In this document: positions 39,636 to 51,568 of the stretch, piece after piece
Numbering within the stretch: position 1 is the first letter of the stretch
How the letters are laid out: each line of letters begins with the position of its first letter
NCBI GenBank assembly: GCA_032622095.1
Contig: CP136064.1
Location: forward strand, 273,197,614-273,261,613
Source of the DNA: Siphonodentalium dalli
Taxonomy: Eukaryota; Mollusca; Scaphopoda; Gadilida; Siphonodentaliidae
DNA length: 64,000 bases
Direction of reading: 5' to 3'
The notes under the pieces: generated by a model
Told to the model about the DNA's origin: nothing
Seen by the model: the letters and a program-made list of their open reading frames with translations, nothing else
Database searches by the model: none
Made by a program: the position numbers and the translations under genes

Positions 39636-40096
39636 ATCTATGTATCTGGAAGTTGACCTTGACGCTGGTGCCTTATTCTTGTATTGGCCCACGATCGATA
39701 TATCAGCACATACAATGTAGACTATGATGGCCTTTAGTGGGGTTGGTAAATGTGTTAAACGTGAATGTCGTACACAGCGTATTCATGATGGATCTCCCTC
39801 TTATATTGACCGCCATACTATGGAGTATATATATGTGTATGCCAAATTGCATCCTTTAGTAAAATTTTGCACTCTGTTACCTTATCAGTGATATTACAGC
39901 ACATACTATATATTAATTCGTGTGCGAATGTTTGGCAGTTAGCTGCGAATCCACCTTGGAGATGTCTCGGAATTCAAACTCCACCCTAATGGGAATCATT
40001 ATTACGATAATACCCTTGATTTTTTTGAAAATTTAACACAGTTAAACTTAACCCATAGCCATTGTTATTGGATAACAAAACGTGAATGCCACTTAC

Positions 40097-40190
40097 GCCA
40101 TTGATGACAGTGACGTAATACTTCATTATCCAGTCAATCGTTTGCTGATGAATCTCTGTTTCTGTTTCTCCTGTTGCCTGTTCTCTCCAA
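40097..40190 (-). CDS. M12B metalloprotease homologue, catalytic domain helix exon
   Basis: 94 bp after acceptor TGTGCGATTTCAG, ending at donor AATGGC|GTAAGTGG in phase 0. It encodes WREQATGETETEIHQQ then TIDWIMKYYVTVING. This is the A...I...I.W.M..VN. helix that follows the first strand in M12B proteases. Reading on without splicing would add VSGIHVLLSNNNGYGLSLTV, which also resembles the next family segment (Y.SL...I.I.V). So either splicing occurs at GTAAGT and a further exon is missing, or the exon is longer and uses a donor I cannot place in the right phase. Confidence 0.82.
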
Positions 40191-42104
40191 CTGAAATCGC
40201 ACAACAGTCTCATTAGATAACTCCAACCGTATTAGAGAGTTTTCGATTTATAACACTTCTAACTTCGCCCGGCAATCGAACATAGAATAAGTATATGTCC
40301 CCGAGGCAGAAAAGTATTATCCAGTTATATGAAGTCAGCCATCTGTGTTCGATATTGTCCGTGCAGCATAACACAGCGTTTTAGTTAGTTGTCAAACAGA
40401 CACACAACTTCAGCCTGAGCAATACGCCAAGGAATATAAAGCAAACTATATGTAATCGGGGTGCACGGTTGGATGGCTAGTGGCATCTAATCGCGAGCAC
40501 ATGTGGCATGTGATGTTAGATCGACTATCAGAATGTTGGAAATCATATAATCCCATATCCCATAATATGTCAAATATAGCGAATTATCGAAATATGAAAT
40601 ACAACGAAAAAGCGAAATAGTAAAATACAGAGAAATAGCGAAATAGAGCGAAAAAGCGAAATAGTAAAATACAGCGAAATATAGAGCGAAATATAGAAAT
40701 AGGAAATTATTTTTATAAACGAAATAACGGAGATATTTGGAGAATTTATTTTTGACGAAATAACGGACATATTTGAAGAAGTGTTTAAAGAGCGTAACCC
40801 AAACCTCCCCCAAACACACCAATGCACCAATAGAAGAATTTGACATATATTTTACCAGAGTTGAGCTATTGTGGTATTGCAATTTCTCATACAAATCGCC
40901 GTTATTTCGTCAAAGTACATTCTTTATAGAGTTCTTCCCTTCAGATTAAATATGATATTCAATCGAAATCACGCGTGCCTCCCGTGGTCACGATTATATG
41001 CCAATAACCATCTAATCGTGAAACCCGATTGACTATCTTTTGGTAGTCAAACCTGTGCGTATTAAGTGACAACTTAGCATACTAACGACAGTATTACATA
41101 ACACTGCTGGACGTTGGTGTCTGCACTACATGTTGTGCCGAATTTATCAAGTAGTTGCTGTACTATTGGGCACGATTTTCACCACACTGTGACGAATAGT
41201 ACGCAATGTAGTCTATTTCTTGACAGGGAAAGTTATATGTCTTTACTGTACACCTCTCTGTCAATTGTGTAAGTAGAAATGTTTACCACAGCTGCAAATT
41301 GACAGAGCTTACAACGAATTTCCACTATCTAAGTATCTGAGGTTTATAGAAAACCCGAGCGCGGAGCAGTGATTGCTGGGATTTTCTCAATGGGCAGAGC
41401 AGGCTCTATCTTCGTAGAAAATTATAAATTCGTCAACGAAACACAATCCGTTAAAATCAATGCGCATATGTTTCAATAAACAAATTTTAGTGAAGCACGG
41501 TTTGGCAGTTAATTGGAGTTTAATGTCACTTTTAACAGCTATGATAATATCGTGACTCTTCTTACATACACACAGTGACCCCGTTCTTTACTCCATCCCA
41601 AGACATAGTATATAAACATCTGCCGCGTACCACCAGTTGACACATATAACTGTAAATCTGCATGCATGAACTGTTTATACGACCACTTATCTCACTGATT
41701 GGCTGTGGACATTCAACGAAGTAATTCATACTGTAGGAACTTCCTCGATTCTGTTTCGATTGACTGCTCCAAGTTCGGTTTATAATAATATAAACAGCCC
41801 TGACAAGGCTGACATGTTTGTGATTTTCAAAGTATTTTCAAATGTGCTGCACCTAGATTAACCCTTTATATACTAGTTGGTATTGATAAGCATTTCTCTT
41901 GGGAAATGTTCAGATAATCTGTTTAACTTATTATCTGAAAATTACCCTACAATGAATATGAATCCTTCATAACTGTATTATACAGCTTGTCGTTTGGCTG
42001 TCGTCTTCTCACCCTTCATATTGTATAGTATACCATTCTAAAATATACTTTTAGAACTAGATGAATCCATTTAGTATAGACAGGGTTGAAACATAATAAC
42101 TTAC
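40191..42104. other. Intron of the M12B gene, short A-rich tandem patch
   Basis: 40590-40700 holds repeats of GCGAAATAG / ACAGCGAAAT type. The minus-strand frames here are phenylalanine- and tyrosine-rich and spurious. Nothing else recognised. Confidence 0.4.
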
Positions 42105-42195
42105 TGTTCATATATGGTATTGTCCAGAACCACGAGCAGCTCAATGACATTGGTTGTAGAGGCAGCTCGTTTCTCACGCATGGGTAGATTGATAT
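42105..42195 (-). CDS. M12B metalloprotease homologue, furin site and start of catalytic domain
   Basis: 91 bp between acceptor ATATATGTTGCAG and donor GAACA|GTAAGTTA. It encodes INLPMREKRAAST followed by NVIELLVVLDNTIYE. REKR (42167-42178) is a consensus furin-type cleavage site at the prodomain/catalytic boundary, and IELLVVLDNTIY is the hallmark first beta strand of the M12B catalytic domain. The protein should therefore pass through the secretory pathway and be trimmed like an active ADAM/ADAMTS. The exon ends with two bases of a His codon completed by the next exon. Confidence 0.88.
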
Positions 42196-45092
42196 CTGCA
42201 ACATATATAACTATGGGTGATACTTTCCCATGCAATAGGGTTAAGGATACGCCCGCAATTATTATTGTTATAAATTAAGGGTAACCATATTAACATATGT
42301 GTTTGTTTTTGTTTTTCTGTTGAATACATGCCAGCTCGTCAATAGAATTGGAAAAATATGCACTGAAGTGCAGTTATTCAATGCAAGTAATCTGATAACT
42401 CTATTTTATAATTTATTTCAATGAAGCCTGGGACTAGAAATGCAACAAAACTGCCAACAATATCTATAGTCCGCACACCATTCGGCTTCTGACTGATATC
42501 TGTCATCAGTCTTCTATTAATTTGGACTTGCACATACCTCTCCATCACGACATGCCGAGATATTTTAAAGGGTGATTTTCTCGAGCATGGCGACACAAAT
42601 AGTTTTAAACTTAATTTCTCGGTAGCCACATTTTCCTGGAAGTGGGATCAATATGGTGTTTATCCGAGTGATATATCAAACCGGGTAATGCTAATTGTGT
42701 CGCGGGTTGGGTTTTCCACGAACTTGAATATAAATTTTTAAGTCGCCGGGGGGCCTTTATTTATCAAGGCTGCGAATGGAGAAGTAAATGTGTGTTGCTG
42801 TTTATCAGAGCTAATCAGCCAACCTGATAGCTGAAATAATTAGATATATATCAGAGTGTGATCTACTAAATAACCCCCTTTTCACTGACGCCGATATTAA
42901 TGTGGTTGAAATGGTGAAGATGGTCGCGCAAGACTGCCACCCCACTTAGCGAGACCTACATTTTTACGCAGTGCTTTTATCACAGCAAGATCACTGTATT
43001 ACCTTATTGCATATTCGGTATTTTCCCCAACTTGTACAGGTATATAAATACCTCAAGAAAAAATTGCGACTTGGATAATGTTTGTTTGTTTGCTAGCTAA
43101 CTATGAATCCGTCCCCATGTAAATATGATTGTTGCGAAGATATACGTGTTCAAATCATTTGGTTCACTATAATATCGACGTTGTGAAATTTCAACAACGC
43201 CAAAATGTCCTTAATAATAAATGGTGGAATTCCTGTTTTTAAGTATCCGCGTTTGGTCATTATATGTTAGCTCATCCATATAACATACGAATGTTGAATT
43301 CGTCTGACGTAATATCTCGCCGCGATTTTCGAGAAAATTATGACGTATAGGTTCCCGGCCCTCATAACTGAGGATTGAGATCCATTTGGTTTGTTTTAAA
43401 ATATAGATTTCAATGGCACGATTGGTGTTGAAATGTTAGGAATCGGATCACATGTTCATGTTGAAGAAATTGTTATTTTCTTCGGGAGTTGATAGATTCT
43501 TTGACTTGATTAATTCTTTCAGCATTGTGGCATATAAAATACAAAAATAATTTCCGTGTATTTATTTATATGTTTAGATCAACGGAAACGGCTTCTGGCA
43601 AATTCGAACATTATGTATATTTTGAAATTGAAAACCACCACGGCCTTGAAACGGGTTATCCCGAAAATAATCCAATGCTTCTTCCAAACGCAGTTAGTTA
43701 CTTTACATTTGATATTAATGCCATAACATGCCTAGGTTATCATCAGCTTGGGGCGCGGAAGGATTTTATTCATTTTTATTTATTTTCTGTTCACCATTCA
43801 GCGACCAAGATAAGTCCCGCTCTATATGCATAAATGCATACATTGTACTGATAATTACACACATAAAGTCAATAAGGTGTATTATAATGTAAAAATATTA
43901 GTCAATTTAAATATTACTATTTTCTCATTATATGTACGTGCGCGCCTGTATATATATGTATATATGAAGAAAGTTATACACCGGAGAATATAAGGTTTTT
44001 CCAAATAGTGCAATAGTATATTGCTGCGACAAAACTCTTCGATTCACGACTGTCTGGCTGCTTGCTTCCAGCGTAACCGTCAAGGCCGTTGTCGGGCCAG
44101 TCGCCAGATTATCTACTATATCAATTACGTTTAACCTTACAGCCAATTGTTTGAGTCATATAGCCTTGAAATCTATATTTTATATCTTCCTTAAATGTCC
44201 TAACAGATAAAGATAGGCTTGGTTGTATGCTCGTCTTAATTGGTAATCCACAGGCACATACGCTCACAGTTGTTATTCGACATAATGCAACTCAAAACTT
44301 GTTCTCACTATGTAAAAACGTTTCTGTTTTCACCTTCTTGTCATTTTATAACACGGTATTGTCAATTTTATTTACTGGTGGGGGGGGGCTACCTAAGTTG
44401 AAATAACTAGTGCCCCGATCCCTTTGGGTATATTTCTATACAAATAAAATGCATTTAAATTAAGAGAAAGTTATATACAGGTTAAACACGTGAAGCCGCT
44501 TCGTATAACACAGTCATCACTGATATTTTCCAAATTTATGTCCACTGGTGAGACCCATGAACTTGTGTTGTTAGCTATATAACTGATACTATGCTAATTG
44601 GATTACCCTCTTTTGACATTTATCAACTTTTTATGAGATATGTGATCAGGTTGTGGATGATCTTGATTTAAGAACAAATATATACGTAAAGCTCAGGCGG
44701 GGCGAAATATCTGGGAGGGGGGCTGATGATAATCTTTATATTTATTTTTGTAGCTTACGTTATATGGAGACAAACTCAAGTTCCTGGTACATGTATATAT
44801 TTGTATTTGCCTTGAACTTCCAACCGGTTATACACACGTGTATACATCGTCAGAATCATGATGCAAATCAGTAAATGTCTTGAGATGTTAACCCTAACGA
44901 ACAAGTACAAATAGCATAACTTTCGCGGCACTCCGACCAGTCATGATTCTCATTCAAACTCAGTGCCCGTCTCCGGTTTGAACCTGGTCCAGTCAAACCA
45001 TATTTATACAGTAGTGTATCTGTATCGACAAGATCAACACACGTAATTTACTCGTTCTATTCGCGTTATATCATGTATACTGTGTCATGTAC
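42196..45092. other. Intron of the M12B gene, nothing firm
   Basis: Includes a poly-G run near 44381. The plus-strand ORF at 43525-43833 (102 codons) and the minus-strand ORF at 42378-42629 have no recognisable domain and no supporting splice context. Confidence 0.4.
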
Positions 45093-45246
45093 CTGGGAGT
45101 TTCACGCCTACGCCTACATCAGTGGGATTATCTTCAATTGCGCCATCGAAACCGATCTCCCTCTCAAGTTCTTCGACAACATATCTCCGTCCGGGAGTCG
45201 ACTTAACGATAGAAAATTCTGTTTCGTTAGACACAAATGTGCCAAT
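45093..45246 (-). CDS. M12B metalloprotease homologue, prodomain exon 3
   Basis: 154 bp, starting in phase 0 after acceptor TCGTTCTTTTCAG and ending with one spare base before donor CCAG|GTACATG. It begins IGTFVSNETEFSIV, continues into a PGRRYVVEEL segment (the Y.I/VEPL-like end of the prodomain) and ends in an acidic linker with DNPTDVGVGVKLP. There is no cysteine. Joined to the next exon the spare G plus AT makes an Asp codon, which keeps the frame into the furin site. Confidence 0.82.
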
Positions 45247-46369
45247 CTGAAAAGAACGACAAATGTAAACCTCCTTCTGCGTTACTTGGAAAGGGAATAA
45301 TATAGGTCGGTGAATAAACGCTGTGTATACATGCAACATAAGGTATTGAAAAGCTCACAAAAGTCATAGCTATTTCCGGCTGTTCTCAATATTTCACAAA
45401 ATGAGACTAAAAGCACTTTAACTTGACCGCATCATGAATCGACTAACCGGGAGCGCTCTCTTATTTGTTTCTATTTCATGCTTATGGCCAGTTTTTTTCT
45501 TCTACATGTTATGTCTTTAATAAGCCTTTCTGTGGCGTATACATTCCGTATAAGAGTATTTAACGTATGTGCGGACCTATTTGATATCCGGACAGGAGTG
45601 TAACAAACGCGAGCATCCGGCACGTGACAGTGGCGCGGGCTCTCCACGTAGTGATTGTGGGCATGTTTGTGCTAGAGTAGGAGATAGATGATGATTTCGC
45701 AAGAGAGTAGATGGGCGCGAAGCGCCCAGGATGGTCGAAAAGATCGAGTGATCTTCTCCTTCACCCCAATGATGATTTATACAACGTTGCAATGAATCTA
45801 GCAGTGATAAAGATAAAGATACAGATAATTTAAACATCAATAACCGTTAATATACAAACAAATGAACAATTGTTACCAATGTCTTTGCTAGATCATGCCA
45901 TGAATTTCTATTCTTGCTACGCCCATATATATATATATATATATCAGTTCAAAACCTGTGAGCTTTGTGGTGTTTTGACAGGGACGTTTATAAAATTGCA
46001 AAAAGAGTGCAGGAAATATATATCTTTGTTAATACCTGTTCCTTGATAATAAATATCACAGTTATGTGGGTGAAGGTCCAAACTCGACATCTAATTATTG
46101 ATCTGACTGTGGGCGATTTTGCTGTGCGTCACTTACAATCATGGAAATTATCCCGGGCAATTAATTCAATGTATCTTACTATATCGGCTCACCAAAGTAA
46201 AAAAAACATGCAACCTCGAACTGGAACCACCCCTTACACTGAAATAGAATATCGAGGAACTTGTATTAACAAAGAAATATATTCCCTATCATGTTTGTTC
46301 AATTTTATAAAGTTCCCTGTCAATAGGGGTTTGAACAGGAAAAAGTTCCCTAGTTATGTACTGGTGGAA

Positions 46370-46978
46370 TCTCATATATATTTTTGAAGACCTCTGTTTG
46401 TCTGTCATTGATACAAATCTACGATTCTCGGCCGATCGGGACGAAACTTGGTACGTGTTTGTAGTTTGACCAGGCGGTGGACGTTGTCGTATTGGCGAGC
46501 CCGTGCGGCGCCCGCTTCGCGCATGCGCAGACGAGATCTCGGAAACGGGTGGAGCTATCGACTTGAAATTTGCTATGTGAATGTATCTTGCCCCGGTTAC
46601 GAATTTTATCGGGTCGCCGAGCCCGTGCGACGCCAGCTTCGCGCATGCGCAGACGATATCTTGGAAACGGGTGGAGATATCGACTTGAAATTTGGTATGT
46701 GACTCTATCTTGCCCCGGATACGAATTTTATCGGGTCGCCGAGCCCGTGCGACGCCAGCTTCGCGCATGCGCAGACCAGATCTCGAAAACGGGTGGAGCT
46801 ATCGACTTGAAATTTGGTATGTGAATGTATCTTGCCCCGGATACGAATTTTATCGGGTCGCCGAGCCCGTGCGACGCCAGCTTCGCGCATGCGCAGACCA
46901 GATATCGGAAACGGGTAGAGCTATCGACTTGAAATTTGGTTTTTGAATAGCCCGGACAACGTCGGGTTCATCGGCTAG
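46370..46978 (+). mobile_element. Non-autonomous Helitron-like element (609 bp)
   Basis: Begins TCTCATATATATTTTTGAAG and ends with a hairpin CCCGGACAACGTCGGG (46951-46966), 12 bp, then CTAG followed by T. This is the Helitron pattern: 5' TC, 3' subterminal hairpin, CTRR end, insertion between A and T. The interior has four units with GAGCCCG at 46497, 46619, 46741 and 46863 (exact 122-bp period, each with CTTCGCGCATGCGCAGAC). The flanks join to restore a minisatellite unit, which fixes both ends. The open frames inside are shadows of the 122-bp repeat. Confidence 0.88.
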
Positions 46979-47860
46979 TATGATATATACGGGCGTAGTT
47001 GTAGTTTTGTGCATGTGAAATATGAAATATACGGGAGTAGCTGTAGTTTTGTACAGGTGGAATATGATCTATACGGGCGTAGCTGTAGTTTTGTACAGGT
47101 GGAATATGATCTATACGGGCGTAGCTCTAGTTTTGTGCATGTGAAATATGATATGTACGGGAATAGCTGTAGTTTTGTACTGGTGGAATATGATCTATAC
47201 GGGCGTAGCTGTAGTTTTGTACTGGTGGAATATGATCTATACGGGCGTATAGCTGTAGTTTTGTACAGGTGGAATATGATCTATACGGGCGTAGCTGTAG
47301 TCTTGTACAGGTGGAATATGATCTATACGGGCGTAGCTGTAGTTTTGTACTGGTGGAATATGATCTATACGGGCGTAGCTGTAGTCTTGTACAGGTGGTA
47401 TATGATCTATACGGGCGTAGCTGTAGTTTTGTACTGGTGGAATATGATCTACACGGGCGTAGCTGTAGTTTTGTACTGGTGGAATGTGATCTATACGGGC
47501 GTAGCTGTAGTTTTGTACTGGTGGAATATGATCTATACGGGCGTAGCTGTAGTTTTGTACAGGTGGAATGTGATCTATACTGGCGTAGCTGTAGTCTTTT
47601 ACTAGTGGAATATGATCTATACGGGCGTAGCTGTAGTTTTGTACTGGTGGAATATGATCTATACGGGCGTAGCTGTAGTTTTGTACTGGTGGAGTATGAT
47701 CTACACGTATACGGGTGTAGCTGTAGTTTTGTACTGGTGGAATATAATCTATACGGGCGTAGCTGCAGTTTTGTACTGGTGGAGTATGATATATACGGGC
47801 GTAGCTGTAGTTTTGTACTGGTGGAGTATGATATATACGTGCTTAGCTGCCGTAGAGATG
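46979..47860 (+). repeat. 42-bp minisatellite with open frames
   Basis: About 20 units of TATACGGGCGTAGCTGTAGT plus TTTGTACTGGTGGAATATGATC. The 42-bp length is divisible by three, so frames stay open for up to 198 codons and spell a 14-residue repeat (MIYTGVAVVLYWWN in one frame). A piece of the same array (TATGTACTGGTGGAA) lies at 46355-46369, left of the Helitron. It sits antisense in an M12B intron. There is no evidence of expression. Confidence 0.9.
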
Positions 47861-47942
47861 CATGACATGACCCATCTCTTTACTATCTCTTGAATGTTAT
47901 TACTTCTATACTAAACAATCAATCTATATATATATATACTGT

Positions 47943-47984
47943 CCTACTACTACTACTACTAATAATAATAATAATAATAATAAT
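47943..47984. repeat. CTA/ATA microsatellite
   Basis: Six CTA units run directly into about eight AAT/ATA units. Confidence 0.9.
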
Positions 47985-48373
47985 CATGGCACAATGATGA
48001 GCATAAAGCTCGGAACCCGAGCAATCTATCAAATTTACACTAAAGGTTTCTTTACTCGATCATCAAAAAGCAGATTATGAATTTATCTGCACCAAACTTA
48101 ACTCTTAATATACCTGTACAACATGACATTCTTCATTAAGAACACCAACGTTGTGGTATCCCTCGATGGCCAGCGGAATTAACAATCGAGTATCTCTTCA
48201 AAATAACTATACCACAACAACTGAATGATTAACTTGGACGCGTGCAAAAGTGAGTGCAAGAATAGTGTATGTCTCAATGCATCGTTGCTCTGTTTGTTCT
48301 TTTCTTATCTGTCTGTCTCATCTTCTTGTTATATGTATTTCTTCAATAAAAACAAACAAAATGTCCTACTTAC

Positions 48374-48463
48374 GAATTCCATCTCTGTGGATCCCAGCTG
48401 GTCGGTCGTGACAACAGTTATGGCTGCACCTTTATTTATGTCCTGATAGGCTCGGATAGGTTT
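48374..48463 (-). CDS. M12B metalloprotease homologue, prodomain exon 2
   Basis: Exactly 30 codons, phase 0 to phase 0. Acceptor ATATTCCTCAG lies just before codon AAA and donor GAATTC|GTAAGTAGG follows. The peptide KPIRAYQDINKGAAITVV and what follows match the YQD...GA.....V segment expected in M12B prodomains between the LKPN and GxF...Y.I blocks, and phase fits both neighbours. The acceptor lies only 46 bp from the end of the 3.4-kb Helitron-like element at 48510, so that element sits in the branch-point region of this intron. Confidence 0.8.
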
Positions 48464-49369
48464 CTGAGGAATATCCAATGTCGATCATGTCAAAACAAAT
48501 ACACAAACATCTATATCTATATTTGCGAATGTCTGACTGTCTGTCTGTCTGTGTTCTATAGAAATTCACAGGGGACCATCAATATGATGCCAAAGGGTCT
48601 ACTAGGAGTAACTATTTACGAGAAAGATAATGGTCGGGGTTAAAATTTTCTAAAGTGACGCCGTTGTTGTCAGGGGCAGAAAAGGGGGAGGGGCAGGAAA
48701 ACAATTTGTCGTCGATTGCCACGAAACTTATATATAATCATCCCCATAATATGAGGAATCTAATGGTGTGTTTTAAATATGGCAAAAGTCGCGCCGTTCG
48801 CGTCAGGGGTGCCCGGAAGAGGGAGGGGCAGATTTTTTTTCTGTCGCCGATTGTCACGAAACTTACATATAATCATCCCCATGATATGAAGAATCCAACG
48901 GTGTGGTTTAAATATGTCAAAAGTGGCGTCGTTCGAGTCAGATTTGCACGAAAGGGGAGAGGGGCACCAAAATTGATAAAAGCTAATTTCAGCGCCGATT
49001 TCCACCAAATTGATATATATTCTTCTTCAAGGATACAAGGAATCTAATTGTGCGATTTAGCAACGCCAAATTGTTGTCGTTTGGATGAGAGATTGGGAGG
49101 GGGTGGGCACTAAATTTGATAATAATTAGTTTAGTCGCCGATTGCCACCACACTTATACAAAAGCATCCTCATGGTATGAGGAGTCTAATGGTGTGCCTT
49201 ATATCTGTCAAGTGTGGCCTCATTCGAGTCAGGGGTGTATTGAAAGGGACAGGGGCACCAAAATTGATGCACAATTTTTTTGGCGCCAATTTCCACAAAA
49301 TTGATACACTTTCTTATCCGAGGAATCTGATCGTGTGATTTAAAGACGCCATATTGGTGCTGTTTATGT

Positions 49370-51060
49370 GAGAGATGGGGAGGGAGGGATTGGCACCAAA
49401 TTTGATATAAAAAAACATTGTTTAGTCGCCGATTATCACCAAACTTATAAACAATCATCTCCGTGATATCAGGAGTGTAATTGTGTGGTTTAAGGATGTC
49501 ACAAGTGGGGCCATTCGAGTCAGTGGTGTATAGATATGAGAAGGACATTATATCTATATGTTTAGTGCCGATTTCCACCAGATTGATACATATTCTTCTC
49601 CGTGATACGAGAATCTTATCGTGTGGTTTAGACACAACAAATTGGTGCCCTATGGGTGAGAGATATGGGGACCTTCAATTTGATACGAATTTGTATACTC
49701 GCCAATTTTCATCAATTTCATATATATGCATCTCTAATCTCTAATGAGTCTTAGTGTGTGCAGCTTGAGTCCGAAATAGGGACGGGAGGGTCACCAAAAA
49801 CTGATACAAGATATTGTTAGTACCAATAACCTTCAAATTCAGAAACATTCTTCTCAAATGATACAAGAAATCAAAGTGTGCTCTCTGTCTGTCTTTCTGT
49901 CTGTCTGTGTGTTCTATATATAACTTCACGCGGTACAATCGAAGAGGCAAAAGCTGATACAAATATATTTGGCACTAATTTCCAACAAATTCATACATGT
50001 TTTTATCTAATGATATACCATGAATTAAATCACATATGGTGTCGTTTGCGTCACGGATGGCGAGCGGATATGCACTATCATAGATAAGATTGCTATTCGC
50101 CGATATCCACATATAAGTTATATATAGTCACCCAGGCCATCTCCATATCATTTTAAGGAGATTTGGGCGTTCACATTTCACAATCCCGACAAATGGTAAC
50201 CCACTTATAGGTCACTTGAACAACTATATCTTCTTAATTGTCATATTTATATGGGGATGGCAATCAGGACATTCACACAATGAGCTAGCAAAAAGAGATA
50301 TATAGATTATTTGAGAGATGGGAAGGGAGGGATTGGTACCAAATTTGACAAAAAAAGCATTGTTTAGTCGCCGATTATCACCAAACTTATAAACAATCAT
50401 CTCCATGATATCAGGAGTGTAATTGTGTGGTTTAGGGATGTCATAAGTGGGGCCATTCGAGTCAGTGGTGTATAGAAATGAGAGGGACATTTTATCTATA
50501 TATTTAGTGCCGATTTCCACCAGATTGATACATATTCTTCTCCCTGATACGAGGAATATTATCGTGTGGTTTAGACACAACAAATTGGTGCCCTATGGGT
50601 GAGAGATATGGGGATCTTCAATTTGATACGAATTTGTATACTCGCCAATTTTCACCAATTTCATATATATGCATCTCTAATGAGTCTTAGTGTGTGCAGC
50701 TTGAGTCCGAAATAGGGACGGGAGGTTCACCAAAAACTGATACAAAATATTTTATCTAATGATATACCATGAACTAAATCACATTTGGTGTCGTTTGCGT
50801 CACGGATGGCGAGCGTATATGCACTATCATAGATAAGATTGCTATTCGCCGATATCCATATATAAGTTATATATAGTCACCCAGGCCATCTCCATATCAT
50901 TTTAAGGAGATTTGGGCGTTCACATTTCACAATCCCGACAAATGGTAACACACTTATAAGTCACTTGAACAATTATATCTTCCTAATTGTCATATTTATA
51001 TGGGGATGGCAATCAGGACATTCACACAATGATCTAGCAAAAAGAGATACATAGAAGAAG
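49370..51060 (+). repeat. 943-bp tandem duplication inside the Helitron-like element
   Basis: Copy 1 is 49370-50312 and copy 2 begins at 50313 (GAGAGATGGG at both starts). Copy 2 lacks about 190 bp that in copy 1 (about 49818-50006) includes a CTGTCTGTCTGTGTGTTCTA stretch resembling the element's own 5' end. Confidence 0.85.
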
Positions 51061-51244
51061 CATTAAGCGTATATTTATCATTCTATTGAAGAGATTCATA
51101 TATTCGGGCAAACTGAGAGACCTCTAACCGTCAGAGGATTGCATATATATTATAACAAAATTGAGTATGTTCCATTCAATACAGTTTCCACACAAAAAGT
51201 TACAATTTGTCAGGATATATGGAAGGCCTGTTCAAAAATAGTGG

Positions 51245-51568
51245 TCACAGTGTGCAGTCATATATAGTTTCTTCTGATATACAATACAATGCAGTTAGTA
51301 GCACATGACTTTTCAGGATCCTCCCAATACTGACATCTGACAAGGGGTTTAGAACAGACTCATCGACTGACATAAACAACTCAAAATCTCGCTCTGTGTC
51401 TGGTAAATGTAGCTGATATGCACGCGCAGCAACATTTCGTTGAAACTGAGAATATTTAGCCAATATATAACACCATGAACAGACGAGCACCTGGACATTT
51501 CTTTGAAACGTCTGTATCTTCATGGAGATATGATAGCCAGGTATTCTCGAGATCTTAGTCCAACCCAC
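51245..51568 (-). CDS. 107-aa ORF inside the Helitron-like element, unknown
   Basis: The only stretch in the 3.4-kb element outside the tandem modules that looks like protein. It contains QRNVAARAYQLHLPD, then ERDFELFMSVDESVLNPL and SHVLLTALYCISEETIYDC. Composition is balanced and not repetitive. Helitrons often capture host exons, so a captured fragment is the simplest reading, but I do not recognise the source. Confidence 0.35.
   Translation of the reverse strand: MGWTKISRIPGYHISMKIQTFQRNVQVLVCSWCYILAKYSQFQRNVAARAYQLHLPDTERDFELFMSVDESVLNPLSDVSIGRILKSHVLLTALYCISEETIYDCTL

Noticed and set aside
42378-42629. 83-codon minus-strand ORF between two M12B exons
   Set aside because: The 45093 and 42105 exons join in frame without it, and it has no family motif.
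44960-45000. B-box-like GGTTCAAACC on the minus strand, possible tRNA or SINE
   Set aside because: No A box at the proper distance and no cloverleaf can be formed.
46289-46946. Several ORFs of 75-159 codons on both strands
   Set aside because: Shadows of the 122-bp tandem units in the Helitron-like element.
47009-47865. Two 198-codon plus-strand ORFs
   Set aside because: Frames kept open by the 42-bp minisatellite; no start context, no gene signals.
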